Positions 27,650 through 36,869 of a DNA stretch of 64,000 nucleotides are shown here, in pieces. Each line of letters begins with the position of its first letter. Position 1 is the first letter of the stretch. Source of the stretch: Marinilabiliaceae bacterium. GTDB lineage: Bacteria; Bacteroidota; Bacteroidia; Bacteroidales; Marinilabiliaceae. A model generated the notes under the pieces. That model was not told the DNA's origin. It worked only from the letters and a program-made list of their open reading frames with translations, and did no database searches. The stretch spans positions 1 through 64,000 of the forward strand of contig WRMI01000001.1 in NCBI GenBank assembly GCA_009777175.1, in the 5' to 3' direction. A program made the position numbers and the translations under genes.

Positions 27650-30600
27650 ATGAACAAGAAAAATTTTTATTCATTATTGCTCGCTCTTTTGGGCTTGAGC
27701 ATAAACATTAATTCTCAGACCATCCGTTATGTTAAGCCGAATGGCGCGGGAGACGGCTCGTCGTGGGAAAATGCGGCAGGCGTTATACAAAATATGCTTA
27801 ATGCCTCTGCTGTTGGCGACCAAGTTTGGGTTGCCGCAGGAACTTATTATGTAAATACCATTCAAACGGGATTGGCGATGAAACAAGGCGTGAACGTTTA
27901 CGGAGGTTTTTTTGGAATTGAAACTTCAATTAATTCTCGCAATAAAAGCGACTTAGATGGAAATGGTATCATTGAACCGTGGGAGTTTACATACGAAACA
28001 ATTTTTGACGGACAACAAACAAGAGCCGTGATGTATCAATCGCAAAATTTCACAGTTGAAACCACTTGGGATGGTATTACTTTTACAAACGGAAGAACTG
28101 TAATTGGGTATCAAGATTATGGTGGCGGTGTTCGATTAATGGAAAACGGTAAGATAGTTAATTCCAAATTTTTGGACAACTATGCAACACATAGAGGAGG
28201 AGGTGTTTATAACAATGGTGGCGCTGTAAGCGATTGTTTAATAAGCGAAAATGTTAGCACAAACGGATTGGGTGCGGGAATTTATAACAATGCTGGAGGG
28301 ATTGTTTCTAATTGTAAAGTTACAGAAAACACAGGTGACCTTGGCGGTGGAATTTACAACTATAATGGTACTATAAATAACTGCATAGCAAGCGAAAACG
28401 TTGTAAAAACTTCGGGTGGTGGAATTTATAACAGTGGCGAAGGGATTGTTTCTAATTGTACGGTAAGCGAAAACAAAACTACGATAGGCTCTTCGGGTGG
28501 TGGAATTACTAACGTAAATGGAACAATAATTGACTGTATAATTAGCAATAATATGGCTATTGCATCTACCAATTATTCAGGAAACAGTGCTTATGGAGGC
28601 GGAATATACAACCAAGACAAAGGAATAGTTATTAATTGTACTGTTATAGGGAACTCTACTTATGCTGAAAAAAGTAATTCGGTCAATGGAGGCGGAATTT
28701 CGAACAGCGGAACGCTAATAAATTGTATAGTTAGCGGGAATACGGTATCTTCGTCATCTCCCTCAAGCACTAATAATCGTGGCGGCGGAATATTCAATAA
28801 TTACGATGGAATAGTGCTCAATTGTTTGATTATTGGGAACACCACATCTTCAACCGATGCAACAGCAATTACTACGGGCGGAGGCGTTTACAATTACGGA
28901 GGAACGGTTGCAAACTGTACGGTTACAGATAACACAACTACGGGAGACGGCGCAGGAATTTACAACATTGACGGAACTATTGCAAACAATATTATTTGGA
29001 AAAATAATGATACCCAAATTTTTAATACAGGAAACAACTCAACTATTGCTTATAATGCCATTCAGGGTGGTTTTGCTGGCGATGGAAATATTGATATTTC
29101 GGACGATAATATAAATGGCGGTCCTATGTTTGTCGACCCTGACAACGATAATTTCAGACTTATGAATAATTCACCTTGTATAGATGCAGGAGAAAATTTA
29201 TATGTTACTGATATAAACACACTTGACTTAGACGGAAACCCAAGAATTTTCAACGGTACGGTTGATATGGGAGCCTACGAATCGCAAATTATACCTCAAG
29301 AGCCTGTTACAATTAGCGGAAAAGTTACGTTTAATAACATACCGCTCGCAGGCATAACCATTGAAAATGCAGACGGTTACTCAGTTTTCACTAATGACGA
29401 GGGAGAATATGAACTTACAGTAAATAAAAATTCAGATGTTACAATAACTCCATTTTTGCTGGGATATACGGGATATGAATTTACTCCGCCGTTTATTACT
29501 TTTATTAATATTGAGGATGATATTGATAATCAAAATTTTATTGCTGATGATATTATCCGTTATGTAACTGAAGATGGAACAGGAGACGGTACTTCGTGGG
29601 AAAATGCGTCAGGAAATATTCAGGCAATGCTCGACCAAGGCGGACAAATTTGGATTGCAAGCGGAACATATCAAATTTCTTCTACTTTAACAATGAAAGA
29701 ACGTGTGAATGTTTATGGCGGATTTAACGGCAATGAAACTGCCGTAAGCAGCCGTACTAAAAGCGATTTAGATGGTAACGGTATAATAGAACCGTGGGAA
29801 TTTACATCCCCTACAATTATTGACGGACGAAATTTAAGACAAGTTCTTAATCAACCGATAGAATTTGAAATAATGGAAACATTTTTTGATGGCGTTACGC
29901 TAACTAACGGAATAGGCGGCGCTTATATACGTAAAAACGGTAAATTAATCAACTCTGTAATAAGTGAAAATGAAAGTTCCAACTACGGAGGAATCTATAA
30001 CGACGGCGGAACGGTTACCGACTGTTTGATTAGCGAAAACGTTACAAGTGGTTCAGGCGGCGGAATATACAATGGCTTTTACGGAATAATTACAAACTGT
30101 AAAATTATTGACAATACTGCTTATAATGGCGGTGGAATATTCTGTAGGGCTTATGGAATTGTAGATAATTGCATAATTACGGGAAACAGCGCAGCGTATC
30201 CTGACAATTATGCTATGGGTGGCGGTATTCACGTTTATTTTAGAACACCGATAACTAATTGTGTAATACACAATAACATTGTTGAAGGTATGGGCGGCGG
30301 AATATATTATGAAAGCACAAACGGAAACGTAACCAATTGTATAATAAGTGGTAACATTGCTACTCGTCCCCTAAGTGCTACTTTTAGTGTTAACGGCGGC
30401 GGAATTTACAACTATGGTAGCGATGTAACAATATCTAATTGTTTGGTTACGGGCAACACGGTTGAAACTGCTACGGGTTCATATACTCCCATTGGCAGCG
30501 GAATTTACAATAATGGAACGGTAACTAATTGTACGGTAGTTTCTAACGACGACAACGCAGGCGGCAGCGGTATCTATAACACACGAAACATAAACAACTC

Positions 30601-31198
30601 TATTGTTTGGCGAAATACAGGCATACAAATAACTAATTCGTCAGGAAATTACCCATCAGTAACATATACTGCCGTAATGGGAGGCTTCACGGGTGATGGA
30701 AATATCAACTTAACGTCAGATAATTTAAACGGTGGTCCCATGTTTACCAACCCCAATAATGGAAATTTCAGACTTAGCGAAAATTCACCATGCATTGACG
30801 CAGGTAATAACGAACTTATTGCCCCAGACAATATTGTTGATTTAGATGGAAATCCAAGAATTTGGAACGAAATAGTTGATATGGGTGCTTATGAAAATGG
30901 CTCATTAGGAGTTATGACTGAAAATATTGTAGAAACATCTATTGTTATTTATCCAAATCCCACGGATGGAAAGTTTTCAGTTGTAGGGGCAAACCTATTT
31001 GTTTGCCCAGATGAAGGGTCGAATAACATTCGTCCTATTGAAATATTTGATGTTTCAGGACGCAATGTAGGGGCGTATACCATACGCCCAATCGACAATG
31101 GTGCAATGGTCGACATTTCGTTTTTATCAGCAGGCATCTATTTTATTCGAATTAATACAGACAAAGAAATGATAACCAAAAAAATAATCAAAAAATAG
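27650..31198 (+). CDS. Secreted double beta-helix protein with T9SS sorting domain
   Basis: 1182 residues, signal peptide to about 24 (INSQ). It is the previous gene's architecture doubled: first GGGIYN beta-helix and choice-of-anchor Q block (GGPMFVDPDND, SPCIDAGEN, VDMGAYE), a carboxypeptidase-regulatory-like domain (ISGKVTFNNIPLAGITI), a second IRYVTEDGTGDGTSWENA module with beta-helix and anchor block, and a type A sorting domain (VIYPNPTDGKFSV ... AGIYFIRINTDKEMITKK). Exported by T9SS. No enzyme motif seen. The sorting domain contains two in-frame hairpin inserts (30983-31091). It is a paralogue of the 24915 gene and probably arose by duplication and internal fusion. Confidence 0.88.
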   Translation: MNKKNFYSLLLALLGLSININSQTIRYVKPNGAGDGSSWENAAGVIQNMLNASAVGDQVWVAAGTYYVNTIQTGLAMKQGVNVYGGFFGIETSINSRNKSDLDGNGIIEPWEFTYETIFDGQQTRAVMYQSQNFTVETTWDGITFTNGRTVIGYQDYGGGVRLMENGKIVNSKFLDNYATHRGGGVYNNGGAVSDCLISENVSTNGLGAGIYNNAGGIVSNCKVTENTGDLGGGIYNYNGTINNCIASENVVKTSGGGIYNSGEGIVSNCTVSENKTTIGSSGGGITNVNGTIIDCIISNNMAIASTNYSGNSAYGGGIYNQDKGIVINCTVIGNSTYAEKSNSVNGGGISNSGTLINCIVSGNTVSSSSPSSTNNRGGGIFNNYDGIVLNCLIIGNTTSSTDATAITTGGGVYNYGGTVANCTVTDNTTTGDGAGIYNIDGTIANNIIWKNNDTQIFNTGNNSTIAYNAIQGGFAGDGNIDISDDNINGGPMFVDPDNDNFRLMNNSPCIDAGENLYVTDINTLDLDGNPRIFNGTVDMGAYESQIIPQEPVTISGKVTFNNIPLAGITIENADGYSVFTNDEGEYELTVNKNSDVTITPFLLGYTGYEFTPPFITFINIEDDIDNQNFIADDIIRYVTEDGTGDGTSWENASGNIQAMLDQGGQIWIASGTYQISSTLTMKERVNVYGGFNGNETAVSSRTKSDLDGNGIIEPWEFTSPTIIDGRNLRQVLNQPIEFEIMETFFDGVTLTNGIGGAYIRKNGKLINSVISENESSNYGGIYNDGGTVTDCLISENVTSGSGGGIYNGFYGIITNCKIIDNTAYNGGGIFCRAYGIVDNCIITGNSAAYPDNYAMGGGIHVYFRTPITNCVIHNNIVEGMGGGIYYESTNGNVTNCIISGNIATRPLSATFSVNGGGIYNYGSDVTISNCLVTGNTVETATGSYTPIGSGIYNNGTVTNCTVVSNDDNAGGSGIYNTRNINNSIVWRNTGIQITNSSGNYPSVTYTAVMGGFTGDGNINLTSDNLNGGPMFTNPNNGNFRLSENSPCIDAGNNELIAPDNIVDLDGNPRIWNEIVDMGAYENGSLGVMTENIVETSIVIYPNPTDGKFSVVGANLFVCPDEGSNNIRPIEIFDVSGRNVGAYTIRPIDNGAMVDISFLSAGIYFIRINTDKEMITKKIIKK
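30983..31091. repeat. Two REP-like hairpins inside the T9SS sorting domain
   Basis: Arms GGGCAAAC (30987-30994) / GTTTGCCC (31001-31008), and GGGCGTAT (31071-31078) / ATACGCCC (31082-31089). Both are preceded by TGTAGG or its edge, as in the intergenic repeat family, and both are read through in frame (VGANLFVCP, VGAYTIRP). Confidence 0.75.
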
Positions 31199-31365
31199 TA
31201 TATATAAGAGAGGTTATGTGGGGTTTGTGTTTTGGGAGAATACCCCGAGTTAGCGTAAGCGCAATTCGGGGCATCTCCGACATTTTTCGAAAATATCAAA
31301 ACACCGCCTAACGGAGTGTTTCACTCATTTTAAATTCAATGAAAACTGATAACTGACAACTAAAT
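31199..31365. other. Gap between convergent genes
   Basis: Contains an imperfect hairpin CCCCGAGTTAGC / GCGCAATTCGGGG (about 31242-31270), a CCGCCTAACGGAGTG hairpin relative (about 31302) and a TGAAAACTGATAACTGACAA repeat just before the upp stop. No gene. Confidence 0.6.
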
Positions 31366-32019
31366 TTACAATTTAGCACCATAAGCCAAATCGCCGGCGT
31401 CTCCAAGTCCGGGAACAATATAAGATTTAGCGTTCAATTCTTCGTCTAATGCGGCGAGCCATAAAGTTACCGGTTCAAATTTCAATTTTTCTTCGATGTA
31501 ATCAACTCCCGCTTGTCCGGCAATAATGCTGACTATATGAGTATGTTTAGGTTTTCCATTTGTAAGTAACGCTTTGTAAGACAATTCCATAGAAGAACCT
31601 GTAGCAAGCATGGGGTCTGCTAAAATCAAAACTTTTTCATTTAAATCTGGGCTTGAAATATATTCAACCCTAATGTCGAAATCGCCTTCTTCCGAATAGC
31701 GTCTGTATGCTGAAACAAAAGCATTTTCGGCATCATCAAAATAATTGAGTAAACCGTTGTGAAAAGGAATTCCTGCTCGCAAAATGGATGACAAAACAAT
31801 TTTATCGTTCAAATACCATTCTTTTGAAAACCCTAAGGGAGTTCGAACTTTCTTTTGCTTATAATTCAACGACTTGCTAATTTCATAAGCAAAAACTTCG
31901 CCAAGACGTTCCATATTCCTACGAAAACGCAAAGAGTAATTTTGTATTTCAATATCACGCATTTCTGCTACAAAACGATTGATTACTGACGGCGGCTGAT
32001 TAATAATTTTTATTTCCAT
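31366..32019 (-). CDS. upp: Uracil phosphoribosyltransferase
   Basis: 217 residues from the ATG at 32019 (MEIKIINQPP); the frame can be extended four codons to a TTG. It converts uracil and PRPP to UMP (pyrimidine salvage, cytoplasm). The PRPP loop is ILADPMLATGSSM, with SSILRAGIPFHNGLL before it and the uracil-binding end PGLGDAGDLAYG. Length and motifs are normal. Convergent with the T9SS gene; radC lies upstream on the same strand, 69 bases away. Confidence 0.94.
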   Translation of the reverse strand: MEIKIINQPPSVINRFVAEMRDIEIQNYSLRFRRNMERLGEVFAYEISKSLNYKQKKVRTPLGFSKEWYLNDKIVLSSILRAGIPFHNGLLNYFDDAENAFVSAYRRYSEEGDFDIRVEYISSPDLNEKVLILADPMLATGSSMELSYKALLTNGKPKHTHIVSIIAGQAGVDYIEEKLKFEPVTLWLAALDEELNAKSYIVPGLGDAGDLAYGAKL

Positions 32020-32088
32020 ATTTAAAGTCAATTAAAAATTGTGTTAATTCTAATTTATAAACGATGTAATTTCTTGAAAACTAAATGA

Positions 32089-32790
32089 TTATTTAATTAA
32101 ATTATTATCATAAAAACTATAATAGCGGTTATCGCTGATAATTAAATGATCCCTCAACGGAATTTCCATAATTTTTCCTGCTTCTACTAATCTGTTAGTA
32201 AGGTTAATGTCTTCGTTGCTCGGATTCGACTTTCCAGATGGATGATTATGGCAAATGACAATAGATGAAGCGTTGTTTTCGAGAGCCTTTTTCATAATAA
32301 TGCGTACATCTGCCGATGTTGACGATATTCCTCCTTTGCTAACATTATATTTTGATATTATTTTATTTGCGCGATTCAAAAATAGTACCCAAAATTCTTC
32401 GTGTTGAAGGTCACCCAAAATAGGCAAAAACAGATTAAAGATATCAAAACTATTATCAATAACAGGTGATTCAAGAACATTTTGAAAGGAGCGTCTTCGA
32501 CCTAACTCCATCGCTGCGACTATCGAAACTGCTTTGGCAATACCAACTCCATGAAAACTTTCTGTTAGTTGTTCGACGGTTGCCTTCCCTAATTCGTTCA
32601 AATTATTTCGATATTTTATCATTATTTTTTGAGCAAGCTCAACCGCAGATTCTTTGGAACTACCCGAACCAATTATTATTGCTATAAGTTCGGCATCAGA
32701 AAGTGCAAAAAAACCTTTTTGCAAAAATTTTTCGCGCGGACGATCTTCTGTGGCTAAATCTTTTATTCCATATTTGACACTTTCAGACAT
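32089..32790 (-). CDS. radC: RadC family JAMM protein (full length)
   Basis: 233 residues. N-terminal helix-hairpin-helix region (LSDAELIAIIIGSGS, FHGVGIAKAVSIVAAMELGRR) and C-terminal JAB domain with LQHEEFWVLFLN, the motif HNHPSGKSNPSNED and a DHLIISDNRYYSF end. The old name DNA repair protein RadC is kept, although a repair role is not established. It is the standard chromosomal form and a useful comparison for the short relative at 6890. A TATCTTTG lies 38 bases upstream. Confidence 0.94.
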   Translation of the reverse strand: MSESVKYGIKDLATEDRPREKFLQKGFFALSDAELIAIIIGSGSSKESAVELAQKIMIKYRNNLNELGKATVEQLTESFHGVGIAKAVSIVAAMELGRRRSFQNVLESPVIDNSFDIFNLFLPILGDLQHEEFWVLFLNRANKIISKYNVSKGGISSTSADVRIIMKKALENNASSIVICHNHPSGKSNPSNEDINLTNRLVEAGKIMEIPLRDHLIISDNRYYSFYDNNLIK

Positions 32791-32827
32791 AATGTTTTCC
32801 TTTTATCTCAATTTTAAAAAAATCATA

Positions 32828-32855
32828 CAAAGATAGCATTTTTTTTTCGAACAAA
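32828..32855 (-). promoter_or_regulatory. Candidate radC promoter
   Basis: TATCTTTG on the minus strand (32828-32835) with TTTG at 32852-32855. The spacing of 16 is shorter than the usual 19-20. Confidence 0.45.
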
Positions 32856-32873
32856 AAAACTGAAACAAAAACC

Positions 32874-32911
32874 ATAAAAAAAAAGTCTTACAAAATTTTT
32901 GCAAGACTTTA
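32874..32911 (-). terminator. Terminator after tRNA-Pro
   Basis: On the minus strand AAAGTCTTGC and GTAAGACTTT pair across an AAAAATTTT loop and run into a T tract (32875-32884), directly after the tRNA. Confidence 0.85.
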
Positions 32912-32919
32912 ATTATTTT

Positions 32920-32997
32920 TGGTCGGGGTAGCAGGATTCGAACCTGCGGCCCCCTGCTCCCAAAGCAGGTGCGCTAACCGGACTGCGCTACACCCCG
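32920..32997 (-). tRNA. tRNA-Pro (anticodon TGG)
   Basis: 78 bases with encoded CCA. Acceptor stem CGGGGTG / ACCCCG, D arm GTAGCGCAGTCCGGTTAGCGC, anticodon arm CCTGCTTTGGGAGCAGG with TGG, T arm GCAGGTTCGAATCCTGC. All arms pair as expected. It is a single tRNA with its own promoter and terminator. Confidence 0.97.
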
Positions 32998-33032
32998 CCA
33001 TTAGACACCATAAATATTAATTTAATACGCCG

Positions 33033-33063
33033 CAAAGATAAAACTAATTTTTGAATCCGCAAA
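33033..33063 (-). promoter_or_regulatory. tRNA-Pro promoter
   Basis: On the minus strand TTTG (33060-33063), 19 bases, then TATCTTTG (33033-33040), about 36 bases before the tRNA 5' end. Confidence 0.8.
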
Positions 33064-33159
33064 ATTTTTGGTAAAAAAAATATTTTTTTTCTATTTTATT
33101 GACATAAATTTTTGCATTCTTTGAGGTTGCCCTTTATCATTTCCTTCATTTAAAGGCAG

Positions 33160-33872
33160 ATACAGGAGTCAAATAGTGTTTTGTAATTTATTTTAAAATG
33201 GCACATTTTCAGATTCCTCATTTCACTACGTCTCATTCGGAATGACGAATTATTACGTTGAACAGTTCAGTTTCCGTTGCGGCACTACCGCTGCGGAAAC
33301 TTGTCTCAACAAAATGAATGATATGGTCATTCCGAGTTTAGTGAGGAATCTTTGTCTGCGACATTTTACACATAACTTTAAAGTAGGTCTTTTTTTGCAT
33401 AAAGTGCACAATTACAGAAAATCCACAAAGATTAATTACCCTATTTTACTCATCAAAATAATGAAATGCACACAGATAACACAGATGCGACAGAATTTCA
33501 CAGATAATAAAGATTTTTATATCGGGCATTTTAACCTATATTACTCATAAAAGTTAAGGCAACCGCAAGTGTTGCCCCTTCAATGTTGGGTACCGTTGTG
33601 TGTGCGACCCTTGCGGTCGCATAATTACCATCCCAAATAATATTGTAGGGGCGAGGCTTGCCCTCGCTTTTTTTTATTTAGGCAACCGCAAGGGTTGCCC
33701 CTACAATGGTTATCTCCATATTATTAAGGGCAACCGCAAGGGTTGCCCATACACACACCGTTAAAAGATATAAAATATTTGCTTTATGAATAATGCAGGC
33801 TAAAATAGTCCCTTCAGTGACTATTTTTTATTAACTGCGGGCTTTAGCCTGCAGCAATATATGAATAATGCA
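33160..33872. repeat. Repeat-rich region with a composite REP element
   Basis: No convincing gene. Holds TTCCTCATTTCACTACG... and ATTCCGAGTTTAGTGAGGAA (about 33212-33350), a CACAGAT half-palindrome (33471-33515), then five GGGCAACC/GCGACC-type hairpins (about 33556-33752). Of this, 33594-33772 is the inverted counterpart of 50236-50412. TTATGAATAATGC occurs at 33784 and ATATGAATAATGC at 33859. AATAGTCCCTTCAGTGACTA with a following T-run (about 33806-33830) sits inside a GCAGGCTAAA / TTTAGCCTGC pair and may terminate transcription of metK or from the plus strand. Confidence 0.8.
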
Positions 33873-33874
33873 GG

Positions 33875-35122
33875 TTAGATTTTAAACTCTTCTTTAATTG
33901 CTTCTACAAAATCGAGTTTCTCCCACGTAAAAAACTCAACTTCTTTTTCAATTTCGGTGCCGTTTTCTAATACTTTTATGACTTTTTTGTATGGTTTACG
34001 TCCCATGTGTCCGTAAGCCGCTGTGGCTTCAAAAATTGGATTTTTCAATCCTAAACGGTTAATAATCTTAAAAGGACGCATATCGAATAATTTTGTAATT
34101 CTTTGAGCGATTTCGCTGTCGGGCAAATCAACTTTTGCTGTTCCGTTGGTATTAACGTAAATTCCGACAGGTTCTGCAACTCCAATTGCGTATGCTACTT
34201 GAATCAGGATTTCGTCTGCAACACCAGCTGCGACCATATTTTTTGCAATATGTCGTGCGGCATAAGCAGCGGAACGGTCTACTTTAGAACTATCTTTTCC
34301 CGAAAAAGCACCACCTCCATGCGCCCCTTTACCTCCGTAAGTGTCAACGATAATTTTTCTGCCTGTAAGACCGGTATCACCGTGAGGACCGCCAATTACA
34401 AATTTTCCTGTAGGATTGACATGCAAAATATAATCATCAAAAAGTCCGGAAATTGAGGAATTTAATTTTTTTATAACTCTCGGAATAAGAATGTTTTGAA
34501 CATCTTTTTTGATAGTTTTTTGCATTATGTCATCTTCTGCAAAGGGGTCATGCTGCGTTGAAACCACAATCGTATGCACTCTTTTGGGAGTGTTGTCTGC
34601 GTTGTATTCGAGGGTAACTTGTGATTTTGCATCGGGACGCAGATAGGTCATCTCTTTGCCATCGTGCCTTATTTGAGCCAGTTCCATCAAAAGTAGATGT
34701 GACAAATGCAAAGGTAACGGCATAAAATCTTCGGTGTCGCGGCATGCATATCCGAACATCATGCCTTGGTCGCCGGCTCCTTGGGTCTCTTCTGTTTCGC
34801 GGTCTACACCACGGTTGATATCATCCGATTGCTCATCAATGACCGAAACAACTCCGCACGAGCCGCTATCGAACATATATTCGGCTTTTGTGTAGCCAAT
34901 ACCTTCAATTACTTGACGGACAATTTTTTGAACAGGAACATAACCTTTAGTTCTTATTTCTCCGCCCACTACAACTAAGCCCGTTGTTACCAATGTTTCA
35001 CAGGCTACGCGTGAATTTTTATCTTGACGTAACAATTCGTCAAGAATTGCATCTGAAATCTGGTCGGCTACTTTGTCAGGATGACCTTCGGATACCGACT
35101 CAGACGTAAAAAAATAACTCAT
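33875..35122 (-). CDS. metK: S-adenosylmethionine synthetase
   Basis: 415 residues, normal for Bacteroidota. It makes SAM from methionine and ATP in the cytoplasm. Family motifs: [20 protein letters not shown], the [12 protein letters not shown] hexapeptide region, [40 protein letters not shown]. Upstream are a SAM-II-like riboswitch and a promoter on the same strand, so the product likely feeds back on its own expression. Confidence 0.97.
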   Translation of the reverse strand: MSYFFTSESVSEGHPDKVADQISDAILDELLRQDKNSRVACETLVTTGLVVVGGEIRTKGYVPVQKIVRQVIEGIGYTKAEYMFDSGSCGVVSVIDEQSDDINRGVDRETEETQGAGDQGMMFGYACRDTEDFMPLPLHLSHLLLMELAQIRHDGKEMTYLRPDAKSQVTLEYNADNTPKRVHTIVVSTQHDPFAEDDIMQKTIKKDVQNILIPRVIKKLNSSISGLFDDYILHVNPTGKFVIGGPHGDTGLTGRKIIVDTYGGKGAHGGGAFSGKDSSKVDRSAAYAARHIAKNMVAAGVADEILIQVAYAIGVAEPVGIYVNTNGTAKVDLPDSEIAQRITKLFDMRPFKIINRLGLKNPIFEATAAYGHMGRKPYKKVIKVLENGTEIEKEVEFFTWEKLDFVEAIKEEFKI

Positions 35123-35187
35123 AATAATATATAAAATAAAGGTTTAATACTATTGTTAATTATTTTTGTGGAGGGGGGTAAAAAAAA

Positions 35188-35241
35188 ATGCATTTTAGCA
35201 ATTTTTTAAGTGGTTGCAAGCAGCCAAATCCTTCCACTTCA
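35188..35241 (-). ncRNA. SAM-II-like riboswitch upstream of metK
   Basis: On the minus strand the P1 stem AAGTGG (35234-35239) / CCACTT (35208-35213) encloses a loop with GGATTT, then GCTTGCAA. After the stem come AAAAAATTGCTAAAATGC (down to 35190) and a T-run. The order GATTT ... TTGCAA, P1 3' strand, A-rich stretch, GCTAAA is that of the H-type pseudoknot SAM-II (metA motif) aptamer. The palindrome AAAATGCATTTT followed by T could terminate transcription at the 3' side. Confidence 0.75.
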
Positions 35242-35276
35242 ATAATTTAAAAATTAAAATATCATGAAAAACGCCG

Positions 35277-35308
35277 CAAAAGTATTGTTATTTTTTCTAT
35301 TTACCAAA
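35277..35308 (-). promoter_or_regulatory. metK promoter
   Basis: On the minus strand TTTG (35305-35308), 20 bases, TACTTTTG (35277-35284). The predicted transcript starts just before the SAM-II-like element, leaving a leader of roughly 150 bases. Confidence 0.7.
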
Positions 35309-35504
35309 AAAAATATCATAAAAAATGTTAATAAATGTTAAAATATGTGTAAAAACCTTTTTTTACAAAATAAATATAAATTTTTTTAGTTATTATTAAA
35401 AATTTTGGATTCGTGGATTAAACTGATTAGGCGGATTTTCACAGATTCATAATTTTTTGAACCCCAATATATAAAGTAAAATATAATTATCTAAACTCTA
35501 ATTT

Positions 35505-36668
35505 ATGAAACAATACTTAAAAAAAAGGAGGTGGAAATTTTTTCTTATTCTGGGAGCGGTTGTTATCAGTATCTTTTCTCTTTTATATACGAGTCGTCTT
35601 TCAAAAGAACTGAGCTCTGAGGTACATAAAAGAATGAAAATATGGTCGTTAGCATATAATAAACTTGCTAATGATCAATATACGAGTGATGACTTCGAAC
35701 TTATCCTTGAAATAATTACCACAAATACCAATATCCCTGTAATATTAACGGATATCGAAGGCAATGTGGTCGAACACAGAAACATCGATGTTCCCGCCGA
35801 CAAGCAGGAAAAACATCTTCAAAAAGTTCTTTCAAAGATGAAAAAAGAGAGAGAGCCTGTTATAATCAGCCTTGGCGATGACGATAAACAATACCTTTAT
35901 TATAGTGAATCACTATTAATATCAAAGCTTCAGTGGTTTCCTGTTGTGCAATTATTTATTGTTTTTGTTTTTATGATAATTGCTTACACCGCATTTAGCA
36001 CTGCTCGCCGCTGGGAACAAGATCATGTTTGGGTAGGTATGGCTCGCGAAACTGCACACCAACTCGGCACACCAACCTCATCCCTCTTAGGGTGGATGGA
36101 CATTTTAGAACTAAAACAATGCGACACAAAGTACATTAATGAGATGCGATTTGACATTAAAAGACTTTTGACAATTACCGCACGTTTTTCAAAAATTGGC
36201 TCTAAACCCGAACTCGAAAATGAAAAAATTATTGAAGTCGTAGAGCAAATGATAGAGTACTTGCGAAATCGCTCATCTAAATTAGTAACTTTTTCTATTA
36301 AAAACGATATTCAAAATGATTTTGAAATTAAAATGTGCCGTCCCCTTTTTGAATGGGTCATTGAAAACATTTGCAAAAATGCAATCGATGCGATGGAAGG
36401 GGAGGGCGCAATTGATGTCCATATTTTCGAACAAAAAGAAAAATTAATTATTGATATTTCGGATACTGGAAAAGGAATCGCTCGAAACCTGCAAAAATCT
36501 GTCTTTAAACCCGGATATTCAACAAAACCAAAAGGATGGGGATTAGGACTTACTCTCGCTAAAAGAATTGTAGAACAATATCATAATGGAAAACTTTTTA
36601 TTCCATCCTCAACAACAAAGAAAGGAACTACTTTTAGGATTTTGATACCTTTAGTCGGTAACGAGTAG
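35505..36668 (+). CDS. Membrane sensor histidine kinase
   Basis: 387 residues. Membrane helices about 12-29 and 146-165 enclose a periplasmic sensor of about 115 residues with no recognised domain. The HisKA-like box is MARETAHQLGTPTSSLLGWM-like, with H185. The ATPase domain shows ENICKNAIDAMEG (N box), ISDTGKGIA (G1) and GWGLGLTLAKRIVE (G2). No HAMP or receiver domain is present and no response regulator is nearby, so it is an orphan kinase. Its ligand is unknown. Confidence 0.93.
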   Translation: MKQYLKKRRWKFFLILGAVVISIFSLLYTSRLSKELSSEVHKRMKIWSLAYNKLANDQYTSDDFELILEIITTNTNIPVILTDIEGNVVEHRNIDVPADKQEKHLQKVLSKMKKEREPVIISLGDDDKQYLYYSESLLISKLQWFPVVQLFIVFVFMIIAYTAFSTARRWEQDHVWVGMARETAHQLGTPTSSLLGWMDILELKQCDTKYINEMRFDIKRLLTITARFSKIGSKPELENEKIIEVVEQMIEYLRNRSSKLVTFSIKNDIQNDFEIKMCRPLFEWVIENICKNAIDAMEGEGAIDVHIFEQKEKLIIDISDTGKGIARNLQKSVFKPGYSTKPKGWGLGLTLAKRIVEQYHNGKLFIPSSTTKKGTTFRILIPLVGNE

Positions 36669-36829
36669 TGATGAAAATGATTTTGCAGAAACCAAATAGA
36701 GGTATGCCCTACAACAAACAAATCTGGAAGGAGATTCTACGTTATTTTGAAATTCGTCATTTATTAGAAAAAAAATTTTATTTTGCAAAAATTTTTTAAT
36801 TATTCTTTATGAAATACGAAAAAAATATC

Positions 36830-36837
36830 TAATTTTG
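36830..36837 (+). promoter_or_regulatory. Candidate -7 element TAATTTTG
   Basis: Matches TAnnTTTG 33 bases before the ATG at 36870. No -33 element at the right distance. Confidence 0.4.
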
Positions 36838-36869
36838 TAATTCAAAACTTTTTAAAATTGTCAATAACA

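Noticed and set aside
33242-33550. Plus-strand 102-codon open frame
   Set aside because: It consists of three different intergenic repeats read through, without a ribosome or promoter signal or a recognisable domain.
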